This document shows, piece after piece, positions 45,683 to 53,264 of a stretch of 64,000 bases of DNA (the stretch's first letter is position 1; each line of letters begins with the position of its first letter). Where the stretch lies: NCBI GenBank assembly GCA_001828855.1, contig MHZT01000044.1, positions 98,202 through 162,201 of the forward strand. Reading direction: 5' to 3'. The notes beneath the pieces were generated by a model. The model made no database searches, was not told the DNA's origin, and saw nothing but the letters and a program-made list of their open reading frames with translations. Position numbers and translations under genes: made by a program. This DNA is from Rhodobacterales bacterium RIFCSPHIGHO2_02_FULL_62_130 (lineage in GTDB: Bacteria > Pseudomonadota > Alphaproteobacteria > Rhodobacterales > Rhodobacteraceae).

Positions 45683-45772
45683 TTTTGGTTGCGGGGGCAA
45701 GCAACCGCCGTCACTTGCCCGCGCCGTTTTGTTTGGTCTGAGACGAACCTGCGACCTTCAGGTTATGAGCCC
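45683..45772 (-). pseudogene. tRNA-fMet-like fragment (possible att site remnant)
   Basis: On the minus strand GGGCTCATAACCTGAAGGTC and then GCAGGTTCG (45772-45744) match the anticodon arm with CAU, the variable loop and the 5' side of the T-arm of an alphaproteobacterial initiator tRNA. After a 44-nt unrelated stretch, TGCCCCCGCAACCAAAA (45699-45683) matches its 3' acceptor end. The D-arm and 5' acceptor are absent. This fits a split target of a tRNA-integrating element. The 3' piece also pairs with upstream GGTTGC, so a chance hairpin is possible. The rest of 45512-45982 shows no gene. Confidence 0.45.
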
Positions 45773-45982
45773 ATGGACGGGCAAAACCGAATAATCAGCA
45801 AATCCAGCCACTTACCGCGCAAGCCTCTGTTTCCGCGCGATTTTCGCCCTTGCATCCACCAGCATTGGCAGGCGTTGGCGTGCAAAACCAGCGCGAAACC
45901 CACAGTCGCAGGTTGATGTGGTGTTGATGTAGCCTGCGCGGACTCATTGGCCGAGTATAAACATTTGTCGCTTTGCCGGGCA

Positions 45983-47323
45983 TCATTTTCGATGTCCCTC
46001 GAGCCCAAGTTCACTCCACATCCAGCCAAAATCATACTCGGCAATCGGGCCCTCCCCGTGCCCGGCGCTGCGGTTTTCCAGCATCTTGAGCCAGTCGATC
46101 ACCTTGTCGCGCCCCGCCGTCGTCTGCACCGCCTGGCGTGGCGACTTGCCGCCCAAGGCCGGGATCGGTGCGTCCAGCGTTTCGCGGTAGTGCTTGTCCA
46201 GGTGATCCCGCATCAGCTGGCGCGCGATCTCTGGCGGGATTTCGTCCGCCGCTTCGCCTTGCATGTCACGCCGTTGGTCTGCCCGCATCTGATCCACTGT
46301 GCGGATCGTGGTCAGAGGCGACCTCAACAGGTCTCCGGCGGCCGCGCCGATCAGCGTCTGAACCTTGGCCGCCCGTTCGGCAGAGTTGACGGTCACGAAG
46401 AGCGTCTTGCCCTTCAGTTCCACGGAACCCAGAACGGTGGCCCCTTCCATCTGCGTGTCCAACATTATGCCCTCGCCTGCCTTGCTACCGTGCCCCTTCC
46501 GCGCTGCCAGCCAGTTCCAGAACTTGGGCCCCTCAGGCAAGAAGCCCTTCACCCGGTCCAGCCGCTCGGCCACCACCTTCTGCGTCACGCCGCTGGCCAG
46601 CGGGTAGCGCAGGTCGTGGAACAGCACATCATCCCCGTCCGAATTCGTGAACTGCGGCTCAGCCGGAGTGAGGGCGCGGTCGATTTCGATGAACAGCCAG
46701 GCGGAGGTGAAGATAGGTGCGCAGCCCAGAAGCTGGTCTCGGGTGAGGCGCAGCGCATCCCGCTTTTTCAGCTTCAGGGCATCGCGAAGCCCGGCAAACA
46801 GAAAATCCACTGCCTCGGCACGAAAGGGCAAGAGCGCGCCGGAGATGACATGGTGATCGCGCTCGGGCACCACCCGCACGGCGATCCGGTCCCATTGCTT
46901 CAGCGTCCGCGTGGCGGATTTCTCTCGCACCGTGACCGGCGCCGCATCCGACAGCAGGTCCCGCAGCACCATCGAGGTGCCCGGCTGAACCTCGCTGACC
47001 TCATAGAGGCTGACCGGCGCATCCCGCAGGGCGGTGAAATACTCCCGGTTCAGGGACGTTTCCTTCCAGCCGCGCCGCTTGAGATACAGATCGACAATGT
47101 TACCGTCCTCATAGCGCTGGCCGAGGAAATCCTCGAACCCACAGGCCCAAAGCACGCCCGACCACTGATCGCCCAGCAGTTCGCCGAGATCATCCTGGTC
47201 GATCTCGAATTCCTCCAAGGCAGGCATCAGGTGTTCGGCGACCAGATCCTGCATCCGGTCGCGCCAGATGGTTTCCCGGCCAATGAAGCTCAACAAGCCC
47301 GATATGTCATTCCGTTCGCCCAT
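45983..47323 (-). CDS. Large protein of unknown function (island-borne)
   Basis: A 446-residue soluble protein, start chosen at MGERND because GGGAGG lies 5 bp upstream (a longer ATG start adds ten residues). I do not recognise the main part. The C-terminus (PALGGKSPRQAVQTTAGRDKVIDWLKMLENR) resembles a short motif seen at the ends of SEC-C-type and antitoxin-like proteins, so it could be a host-interaction or toxin-antitoxin component. There are no transmembrane segments. It is transcribed away from the integrase region. Confidence 0.6.
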   Translation of the reverse strand: MGERNDISGLLSFIGRETIWRDRMQDLVAEHLMPALEEFEIDQDDLGELLGDQWSGVLWACGFEDFLGQRYEDGNIVDLYLKRRGWKETSLNREYFTALRDAPVSLYEVSEVQPGTSMVLRDLLSDAAPVTVREKSATRTLKQWDRIAVRVVPERDHHVISGALLPFRAEAVDFLFAGLRDALKLKKRDALRLTRDQLLGCAPIFTSAWLFIEIDRALTPAEPQFTNSDGDDVLFHDLRYPLASGVTQKVVAERLDRVKGFLPEGPKFWNWLAARKGHGSKAGEGIMLDTQMEGATVLGSVELKGKTLFVTVNSAERAAKVQTLIGAAAGDLLRSPLTTIRTVDQMRADQRRDMQGEAADEIPPEIARQLMRDHLDKHYRETLDAPIPALGGKSPRQAVQTTAGRDKVIDWLKMLENRSAGHGEGPIAEYDFGWMWSELGLEGHRK

Positions 47324-47705
47324 CGCGCCTCCCTGATCCTGCTGCTGGTTCATCTAGCCTTGATAGCCCGTCCAAGGCCAGAGCGGCAGAGAAGGACCAG
47401 CCGTGGCGACCGCCGTCGCCCGTCACGGGAGAGGTCTCCCCGTCGGGCGAAAATTCCGCTTATCCACAGAGCAGTCGCGGCCGCCCTCTTGCTCCGAATC
47501 GAAGCCCATTGCACGATGCACGCATGAGGTGAGCAGCCCTCAACCAAAAGCAAAAACAGGTCCAACAAACAGCACCCATAGATCGGGCGGCGCAACTGCG
47601 CCCAACCGGTGGTGACTTTTTGACAGGTATGACGCGCGAGCCTTTCCGCGCGTGGCAGGCGGTATTCGGCGTCTCCCCTCTCCATTTTTCAGGAAAGGGT
47701 TATCC
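47324..47705. other. Divergent intergenic region (382 bp)
   Basis: No gene is seen. It must hold both promoters of the flanking genes. A TTGACA at 47620-47625 is a candidate -35 element. A hairpin ACGCGCG/CGCGCGT (47632-47653) follows. AGGAAAGGG just before 47706 is the ribosome site of the plus-strand gene. Confidence 0.4.
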
Positions 47706-48305
47706 ATGAACTTGCCACCACGCGTATTTTACACCCTGTCGGACGCCGCCTCGCACTGGAACTGCAATGTGGCCGACGTGGCCGGTTGGGCGGCCGCAGG
47801 CAAGCTGCGGATCACGACCGGGATCGGCCTCGTGCGCTGTGGCGATGTGGTCGTCGCTGGCCAGGTCACAATCTCTCCGATGGAGGTCTTGCCGCTGTTT
47901 CGGCGCTGTGGAACCGGCCCAGCCGTCGGCACCGTGCGGCGCATCATGGCCCATGACAGCACGGAATGGCAGATCATCACCGATCCTGCCGCAGGCATTC
48001 CGGTAGCGATTGCCGACATGCTGATCCTGGCCGAGGACTTTCACGCCTTTGAGGAAGAGTATGGAATCGTGCGCCGCGCCCCGGCTGGACCCGGCGCGTC
48101 CTCTCCGTACAATTGGGAGGGGATGATGGTCGCCCTCGTCGTTCGGATCGTCGAGCAAGGCCTGCCCACGACCCAAGCCGAGTTGGTTGCCGAGATGCAG
48201 GAGTGGTTCGCGGACCAGTCGGACGGCAACAAGATGCCTGACAGCCGCAGTATCCGGCGCAGGATCACGCCGATCTGGAGAGCCTTGAGGCGCGAGGACC
48301 CATGA
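47706..48305 (+). CDS. Island protein of unknown function
   Basis: A 199-residue protein starting MNLPPRVFYTLSDAASHWN, preceded by AGGAAAGGG. The N-terminal segment (LSDAASHWNCNVADVAGWAAAGKLRI) looks like a MerR/excisionase-type winged-helix first half. The C-terminal part (TTQAELVAEMQEWFADQSDGNKMPDSRSIRRRITPIWRAL) is helical and basic. It is close to the integrase gene and convergent with it, which fits a regulatory role in the element. Function is not established. Confidence 0.55.
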   Translation: MNLPPRVFYTLSDAASHWNCNVADVAGWAAAGKLRITTGIGLVRCGDVVVAGQVTISPMEVLPLFRRCGTGPAVGTVRRIMAHDSTEWQIITDPAAGIPVAIADMLILAEDFHAFEEEYGIVRRAPAGPGASSPYNWEGMMVALVVRIVEQGLPTTQAELVAEMQEWFADQSDGNKMPDSRSIRRRITPIWRALRREDP

Positions 48306-48330
48306 TGCTGCGGACCCGCGATGGGCCCCA

Positions 48331-49596
48331 TCAGGCGGTTTTGCGACCGCCCTGATCGTCCGCATCGTGGACCAGCCGGGGCTTTGGCCGGAAGGCGCTG
48401 GCCACCGCGTCAACCCCGGCGCGCAGCGGCGAGTCCATCAGATGGGCATAGCGCTGGGTCGTCTGGGTCTGGCTGTGCCCCAGCAGCTTGCCAATCATCT
48501 CCAAGGATGCGCCACCACTGACCAGCAAGGACGCGAAGGTGTGGCGCAAGTCGTGGATGTGGACATCGACAAGACCGGTCTCCTTCTGGATCTTTGCCCA
48601 GAACCGGCGCACCTCCTGCACCGGCTGGCCGGGCGTATCGCCGGGGAAGAGCCATGGCGCCCCTTTCGGCACCAACAAAAGGCGCTGGCGCACGATGGTG
48701 GCGGTCTCGTCCGAGATCGGCACACGGTGAACCCGGCGCTGTTTCGTCATCGCGGGCGGCTTTGACCAGCTAAGATGTTCGAGGTTGAACTGGTCGAAAC
48801 GGGACTGCCTTACCTCGCCCAAACGGGCGCCAGTCAGCATGCACATGCGGATGATGTCGGCGGCGCGCCGGTCCTCGGCACCATCCAGTGCGGCGGCAAG
48901 GCTGGCGATCTCTTCTTTGCTCAGGAACCGTTCGCGTGGGGTCTCTGTGCGCCGATGGAATCGCTGGGCGGGATTGTCCTCGCGCCAGCCCCACTGGACG
49001 GCCAGCGTGAACATCTTGCGCAGCACCTCGCCGATCCGGTTGGCACGCACCGGTGTCGGCTTCTCACCCTGCAGCTTGCGCGCCCGGTTGTTAGGCTTTT
49101 CCTTGTGGGGGCGTGCCCGGCCCTCGGCGATCAGGGTCAGCAGCTTGTCCACATCGGTCTGTGTGATCTCCGTCACCAGCTTTCGACCCCAGACCGGGGC
49201 CACAATCTTGGCCAGCGCCGATTTCTGGTCCGCAGCACTTCGCGCAGAGAGTTTTGGCAGGTGCTCGGCAGAGTAACGCTCGATCAGATCAGTGACGCGC
49301 GGGGCCTCTCGTTTGGTCTCGCGCTGGGCCAAGGGGTCGCCGCCGGCATCAATTTCACGGCGCAATTCCTTGGCCCGCTCCCGTGCGGCAGACACAGACC
49401 ATTCCGGCCACCGCCCGAAGGTCATCCGGCGCTGGCGCCCGGCGTGGCGGTAGTCCAGCGTGAAAGCGCGGCCACCACCCCGATAGATGCACGCGGCAAA
49501 ACCGCGAACCTCGGTGTCGAAGATCTGGTAGTCCCGGCCTGTCACAGGCTCGGCCTCGCGGATGACTTTCTCGGTCAGCTTGGTGCGTACGGGCAT
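48331..49596 (-). CDS. int: Tyrosine recombinase/integrase
   Basis: A 421-residue P4-type integrase. The N-terminal arm-binding domain (TLDYRHAGRQRRMTFGRWPEWSVSAARERAKELRREI) is followed by a SAM-like core-binding domain and a catalytic domain with Arg (TGARLGEVRQ), HDLRHTFAS, LLGHSQTQTTQRYAHL (His, Tyr nucleophile). The start at MPVRTK has AAGGA 8 bp upstream. The integrase supports that 45.6-53.9 kb is a mobile island, possibly inserted at a tRNA-fMet-like target. Confidence 0.93.
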   Translation of the reverse strand: MPVRTKLTEKVIREAEPVTGRDYQIFDTEVRGFAACIYRGGGRAFTLDYRHAGRQRRMTFGRWPEWSVSAARERAKELRREIDAGGDPLAQRETKREAPRVTDLIERYSAEHLPKLSARSAADQKSALAKIVAPVWGRKLVTEITQTDVDKLLTLIAEGRARPHKEKPNNRARKLQGEKPTPVRANRIGEVLRKMFTLAVQWGWREDNPAQRFHRRTETPRERFLSKEEIASLAAALDGAEDRRAADIIRMCMLTGARLGEVRQSRFDQFNLEHLSWSKPPAMTKQRRVHRVPISDETATIVRQRLLLVPKGAPWLFPGDTPGQPVQEVRRFWAKIQKETGLVDVHIHDLRHTFASLLVSGGASLEMIGKLLGHSQTQTTQRYAHLMDSPLRAGVDAVASAFRPKPRLVHDADDQGGRKTA

Positions 49597-49665
49597 GGGT
49601 CCGGTCCTTGTTGCATCCGACATGAGGCGTGGTTTCGCCTCGATATCAAGTCGAGCATGCGGACC

Positions 49666-49719
49666 GGGGTGGCGGGGAGGCGGAGGGTGGCATTGATGAC
49701 GCCACCTTTGCGCCACCCC
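49666..49719 (-). repeat. 54-bp inverted repeat, left arm (copy A)
   Basis: Read on the minus strand, this 54-mer aligns base for base, without gaps, with 50048-50101. It starts GGGGTGGC, has GCCACCCTCCGCCTC near its end and closes GCCACCCC. Each arm is itself palindromic at its ends (GGGGTGGC/GCCACCCC). Confidence 0.85.
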
Positions 49720-49848
49720 TTGTTTTATTGAGTTTTCTGTGAGGGCGGGGCCTTGTTTACAGGCGCGGCGAGCAATCACGGCACGGGGTTTCGCCCGGAA
49801 TAGCCGCCGAAACCGGACGACTCACGCGAATGGCTCGCATCAAAACTG

Positions 49849-49903
49849 CCAATCTCCAATGAAATCAATGGGTGGCGCGGGTGGCGAGCCGGTTGCCACC
49901 CCC
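49849..49903 (+). repeat. Related repeat (copy B) in integrase/HTH interval
   Basis: AATCTCCAATGAAA-TCAATGGGTGGCGC...TTGCCACCCCC shares its first 14 bases exactly with the sequence before copy C (50031-50044). It has the same GGGTGGC...GCCACCC palindromic design with a shorter interior. Confidence 0.7.
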
Positions 49904-50047
49904 TCTTTGCCCACCAATGCCGGTGAAACACATCGAATCCGGTTGTTTGCCGGTGTTCGCAATGTTGAGGGGCATCGGTCTGCCCTTCCTGCCCCCTGAG
50001 TCGCAACCAGCGCCAACCCGGAAAACGCGAAATCTCCAATGAAACAA

Positions 50048-50101
50048 GGGGTGGCACAAAGGGGGCATCCTTTCCGCCACCCTCCGCCTCGCCGCCACCC
50101 C
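50048..50101 (+). repeat. 54-bp inverted repeat, right arm (copy C)
   Basis: The partner of 49666-49719. It is preceded by AATCTCCAATGAAACAA, as in copy B. The interval 49597-50168 between integrase and the HTH gene holds no coding sequence, so these repeats probably form the control or origin region of the element. Confidence 0.85.
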
Positions 50102-50168
50102 TTCGGCTCTGCGCTCAATGGTCCTTGCAAGCTGCCCCGCCGTTCGGGGCCAGAACAGGGAGACACAG

Positions 50169-50426
50169 ATGCCGCATCTCGGATCGATGCCAGACCCGAA
50201 GGAAAAACCCCGCACTCTCCTGGTCGGCTGGATCAGCCGCCTCGACCTCGCGCTTGAACTCGGCCTGTCGGTCGACACGCTGCGCCGCTGGGAGGCCCAG
50301 CGCATCGGGCCGCCCTCGGTGCGTGCCGGGCGCAAGGTCTTCTACCGTCGCGCCGCCGTCGAGGAATGGCTGGAAGAACAGGAACAGAATGCCCCGCGCC
50401 GCCGCCGTGCCGGAGGTCGCCGCTGA
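50169..50426 (+). CDS. Excisionase/AlpA-like helix-turn-helix protein
   Basis: An 85-residue DNA-binding protein. The HTH_17/MerR-like motif reads LDLALELGLSVDTLRRWEAQRIGPPSVRAGRKVFYRRAAVEEWL. GGGAG precedes the ATG. It lies next to the repeat region and starts the replication module, so it is probably an excisionase or early regulator. Its stop overlaps the next gene (TGATG). Confidence 0.82.
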   Translation: MPHLGSMPDPKEKPRTLLVGWISRLDLALELGLSVDTLRRWEAQRIGPPSVRAGRKVFYRRAAVEEWLEEQEQNAPRRRRAGGRR

Positions 50427-50665
50427 TGCAGTTGCAAGCCCGCATGTCCACCTGGCCCGCCGACCGGCTGGCCGAGGCCCGCGCCGTCATCGCGGATATC
50501 GCCCATCACAGCGACCACCTGATCCGGCTGGCCCGCAATGTCCTTGCCACCCACGGCACGACGGATGTCGAGCGCAAGGACGCCCGCGTGTTGCTGGTGG
50601 TGATCGACGCGCGCCGTTCGGTGCGTGCCGCCCAGCGCGACGACCAAGGGAGGGCCGGGCTATGA
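50426..50665 (+). CDS. Small hypothetical protein of the island
   Basis: A 79-residue, helical, basic protein (MQLQARMSTWPADRLAEARAVIADIAHHSDHLIRLARNVLATHG). It has no recognisable domain. It is kept in a tight gene chain with TGATG and ATGA overlaps on both sides, which argues that it is translated. Confidence 0.65.
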   Translation: MQLQARMSTWPADRLAEARAVIADIAHHSDHLIRLARNVLATHGTTDVERKDARVLLVVIDARRSVRAAQRDDQGRAGL

Positions 50666-51054
50666 CCCGCCGCGGCACCCCCGAAGCCGATCTGCAGCGC
50701 GCGGTCGTCCAGGCGCTGCGTATCGCCCTGCCCCGCACGGCCATCATCCACCACTGTGCCAACGAGGTGACCGAAGCCGGGCCGCGCGGCGCAAAGCGTC
50801 AGGCCATTCTGGTCGGCATGGGCGTGCATGCCGGTTTTGCCGATTTGATGGTGATCTGCGATGGGCGCGTCCTCTTTCTGGAACTGAAGGCACCCAAGAG
50901 TCGATTGCGCCCTGACCAGGAGGCGTTCCGCGATGCCGTTTTGGCACAGGGCTTCGGCTGGGCGCTGGTCCGCAGCCTCGACGACGCGCTGGGCGCTTTG
51001 GCCGATCATGGTTTCACCAGCCGAGTCCGCCCGGCGCGGAGGGCGGCACCATGA
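50662..51054 (+). CDS. VRR-NUC domain nuclease
   Basis: A 130-residue VRR-NUC protein. The PD-(D/E)xK core appears as EADLQRAVVQAL, HAGFADLMVICDGRVLFLELKAPKSRLRPDQ (Asp then Glu-x-Lys) and FGWALVRSLDDAL. Such stand-alone nucleases are common in phage replication modules and act on branched DNA. It overlaps both neighbours by ATGA. Confidence 0.92.
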   Translation: MTRRGTPEADLQRAVVQALRIALPRTAIIHHCANEVTEAGPRGAKRQAILVGMGVHAGFADLMVICDGRVLFLELKAPKSRLRPDQEAFRDAVLAQGFGWALVRSLDDALGALADHGFTSRVRPARRAAP

Positions 51055-52001
51055 GCCATAAAGCCACCGTCTGGGCCATCCAGCAGCGCGGGCTGAAACC
51101 CGCCACCAAGATCGTGCTCTGGTTTCTCTGCGACCGTCACAACCCGGATTTCGGCTGCTTCCCGACGCAGGCGCGGCTTGCCGACGATGCGGAAATGTCG
51201 ATCTCCGCCCTGAACGAACACCTCGCCCGGCTCGAGGAACTGCGCCTGATCCACCGGGTCCGCGTCCATGATCCCCGCACCCACAAGCGGCAGGCCACAC
51301 GCTACATCCTGGGGTTCGAGGATGGATTTCCACAAGAGCCACCTCCGGAAACAGGAGACGGCTTTTCTGGAACGGACGAGGAACAAGACTGTAACCCAAC
51401 TCCGGATTCCGGACATGGAGCCATCTCCGGATTTTCGGCAAAGCCATCTCCGGATTTTGCCGAAAGCCATCTCCGGAATCCGGAGACTAACCTTGTAAGA
51501 GAACCCCTAAGTAAACCTGTAAAGGAGGAGGAGGGCGCGCAAGCCTGCGCAGCGATCTCTGATCAGTTTTTCGGGGAAGTGCTGGCAGCGCTGGGCCTCG
51601 ATGCCACCGCCCTGCCTGGCTGGTGGCAAGGCTGGCCGCCGCGGCTGCATGTCAAGCGCTGGCGCGACGAGTTGGGGCTGACCGAGGCGGAGATCGTGGC
51701 GGTGGCCGAAGCATCCCGCCAGGAGCATCCCGAACCGCCCGATGGGCCAAAGGCGCTGGACCGGGCGATGCAGCGCGCCGCCCAGCGCAAGGCTGAAGCC
51801 GCCGGGCAGAAACGTCGCAAGCGCAAATCCGAACCGGCACCGGCAGCAAAGCCGATCACCGACCTGCCCGCCTTCTACGCCAAGATCGTCAACGCGGACG
51901 GATACCTGCCGGTCAGCGCGATCAGCAACACCATGCGCGATGCCATGCTTGGCCGGAGGCTGGTTACGGCCGAACGCCTGCGCGAGCGGGGGATCCGGTG
52001 A
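51051..52001 (+). CDS. HTH-type replication initiator-like protein
   Basis: A 316-residue protein. The N-terminal winged helix (KPATKIVLWFLCDRHNPDFGCFPTQARLADDAEMSISALNEHLARLEELRLI) is of the HTH_36 type found in phage and plasmid initiators. The middle (residues 95-150) is encoded by repeated AGCCATCTCCGGA units. The C-terminal part holds a basic stretch (QKRRKRKSEPAPAAK) and a helical end. The layout (HTH, in-gene repeats, helical end) is like the lambda O gene, whose iterons form the origin. Its stop overlaps the methyltransferase GTG. Confidence 0.78.
   Translation: MSHKATVWAIQQRGLKPATKIVLWFLCDRHNPDFGCFPTQARLADDAEMSISALNEHLARLEELRLIHRVRVHDPRTHKRQATRYILGFEDGFPQEPPPETGDGFSGTDEEQDCNPTPDSGHGAISGFSAKPSPDFAESHLRNPETNLVREPLSKPVKEEEGAQACAAISDQFFGEVLAALGLDATALPGWWQGWPPRLHVKRWRDELGLTEAEIVAVAEASRQEHPEPPDGPKALDRAMQRAAQRKAEAAGQKRRKRKSEPAPAAKPITDLPAFYAKIVNADGYLPVSAISNTMRDAMLGRRLVTAERLRERGIR
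51336..51484 (+). repeat. Five iteron-like repeats inside the initiator gene
   Basis: Units related to RAGCCAyCTCCGGAww start at 51336, 51395 (degenerate), 51418, 51441 and 51464. The last three are nearly identical and spaced 23 bp apart, about two helical turns. A more A/T-rich stretch follows (51485-51530). This is the arrangement of an iteron origin with an adjacent unwinding element. Confidence 0.7.
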
Positions 52002-53248
52002 ATGGCATGGTGTCACGTCCCCGGCACGGATTGTCCCTCTGCGCAGGCGGCGGAGGCCTGGATCTGGGCGTCATGCTCGCCGAACCCGGTTTCCACACCC
52101 GCGCCTTCGTCGAATGGGAAGACTGGCCCTGTGCCGTCCTCATCGCCGCCCAGCGCGCCGGGTATTTCGCCCCTGCCCCGATTTGGGATGATCTCCGCAG
52201 CTTCGATGCCCGTCCCCTCCGCGGCGCCTTCGACATCATCCTCGCCGGGTATCCCTGCCAGCCGTTCAGCGCCGCTGGAAAGCGTGGCGGTGCCGACGAT
52301 CCCCGGCACCTCTGGCCGGACGTCGCCCGAGTCATCGGGGAATGCCGCCCTGAATGGGTTTTCCTCGAAAACGTCCCCGGGCATGTCACCCTCGGCCTTG
52401 AAACCGTCCTCCGAGAGCTTTGGGGCATGGGCTACACGCCTGCGGCGGGTCTGTTCAGCGCGGCAGAAGTCGGCGCGCCGCACCAGCGGATGCGCATCTT
52501 CATCCTGGCCCACACCGATGAGCCTGCATCCCGGCACCGCGAACTACAACCCGGCGGGGAACAGCGACTTCACGCGGAAGGCGGAGGCGCTGGCGTTGGG
52601 CATCACCAACTGGTCAACGCCCAAGGCGACCGATGGCGCGAAGGGTGGCCCAGGTCAGACCTATGGCTCGGGTGGGAGGCCGCCCCTGCCAGCGCAGGCG
52701 GCACAGTGGCAAACGCCGGTGGCGGACGACCAGATGGATCGGCTGCGGGGCAAGATCAACAGCCGGGGCGAACCGAAGCTGTCGGCACAAGCGCTGCAAT
52801 GGCCAACACCGGCCGCCCAGAACTGGAAGGGATCCAGCGAGGCCAGCATCACCCGTACCGACGGCAAATCCCGGATGGATATCCTGCACTACCGGGCGGA
52901 ACAGGGCTTCACCCGCCCGGCCCAAGCGATCACGCCGGATGGGCAGCAGTTTTGTTCGCACACCCCGATCTCGCGCCCGCTCTGGGTTTCGATGATTGCC
53001 TCGCATGGGCGCGTCGTCTCGCGGCGGATCCTGAAGGGCCGATCACGGCGGCGGCTGAGCCCGCTCTTCGTCGGATGGCTGATGGGCTGGCCCATCGGGC
53101 ACGCGCTCTGCGCCTCCTCGGCAACGGAGTTCACCCTCTGGCAGCAGCACATGCGTGGCGCGCTCTCGCTGCTGCCCATGGCCTCGGGCCCGTGGATCTG
53201 GCGGCCAACGGACCGGCAACAGCGCCCGGCGCAGATGTCCTTGTTTGA
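51998..53248 (+). CDS. Phage-type DNA (cytosine-5) methyltransferase
   Basis: A 416-residue C5 methyltransferase. Motif I is LSLCAGGGGLDLG, motif IV GYPCQPFSAAGKR with the catalytic Cys, motif VI FLENVPGH, motif VIII near HQRMRIFIL, and motif X LRLLGNGVHPLAAAHAW. It starts with GTG (GGGGGA upstream; GTGA overlap with the initiator), or with ATG at 52007. The target-recognition half overlaps another protein-like reading frame (52518-53264). It probably protects the element DNA from restriction. Confidence 0.9.
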   Translation: MNGMVSRPRHGLSLCAGGGGLDLGVMLAEPGFHTRAFVEWEDWPCAVLIAAQRAGYFAPAPIWDDLRSFDARPLRGAFDIILAGYPCQPFSAAGKRGGADDPRHLWPDVARVIGECRPEWVFLENVPGHVTLGLETVLRELWGMGYTPAAGLFSAAEVGAPHQRMRIFILAHTDEPASRHRELQPGGEQRLHAEGGGAGVGHHQLVNAQGDRWREGWPRSDLWLGWEAAPASAGGTVANAGGGRPDGSAAGQDQQPGRTEAVGTSAAMANTGRPELEGIQRGQHHPYRRQIPDGYPALPGGTGLHPPGPSDHAGWAAVLFAHPDLAPALGFDDCLAWARRLAADPEGPITAAAEPALRRMADGLAHRARALRLLGNGVHPLAAAHAWRALAAAHGLGPVDLAANGPATAPGADVLV

Positions 53249-53264
53249 GGGGATGCAGCCGTGA
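52518..53264 (+). CDS. Overprinted reading frame within the methyltransferase gene
   Basis: The +1 frame is open across the whole gene (52002-53264). From the internal ATG at 52518 it encodes about 248 residues that look like real protein: repeated W-x-TP motifs (NWSTPKATDGAKGG; QWPTPAAQNWKGSS), SRMDILHYRAEQGF, RRLSPLFVGWLMGWPIG and MASGPWIWRP. This resembles the variable half and end of other phage methyltransferases. Its stop overlaps the next gene as GTGA. It could be a separate protein or the product of a frameshift from the methyltransferase. No clear ribosome site precedes 52518. Confidence 0.5.
   Translation: MSLHPGTANYNPAGNSDFTRKAEALALGITNWSTPKATDGAKGGPGQTYGSGGRPPLPAQAAQWQTPVADDQMDRLRGKINSRGEPKLSAQALQWPTPAAQNWKGSSEASITRTDGKSRMDILHYRAEQGFTRPAQAITPDGQQFCSHTPISRPLWVSMIASHGRVVSRRILKGRSRRRLSPLFVGWLMGWPIGHALCASSATEFTLWQQHMRGALSLLPMASGPWIWRPTDRQQRPAQMSLFEGMQP

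Noticed and set aside
47463..47640. Possible small gene or RNA in the divergent gap 47324-47705
   Set aside because: Only short reading frames without ribosome sites; one GC hairpin and a TTGACA box are not enough for an RNA gene call.
49739..49999. An 86-residue open frame between integrase and the HTH gene
   Set aside because: Composition is that of a shadow over the repeat region; no ribosome site, no domain.
51411..51484. CRISPR array
   Set aside because: Units are about 23 bp apart with no true unique spacers and lie inside a coding sequence; iterons fit better.
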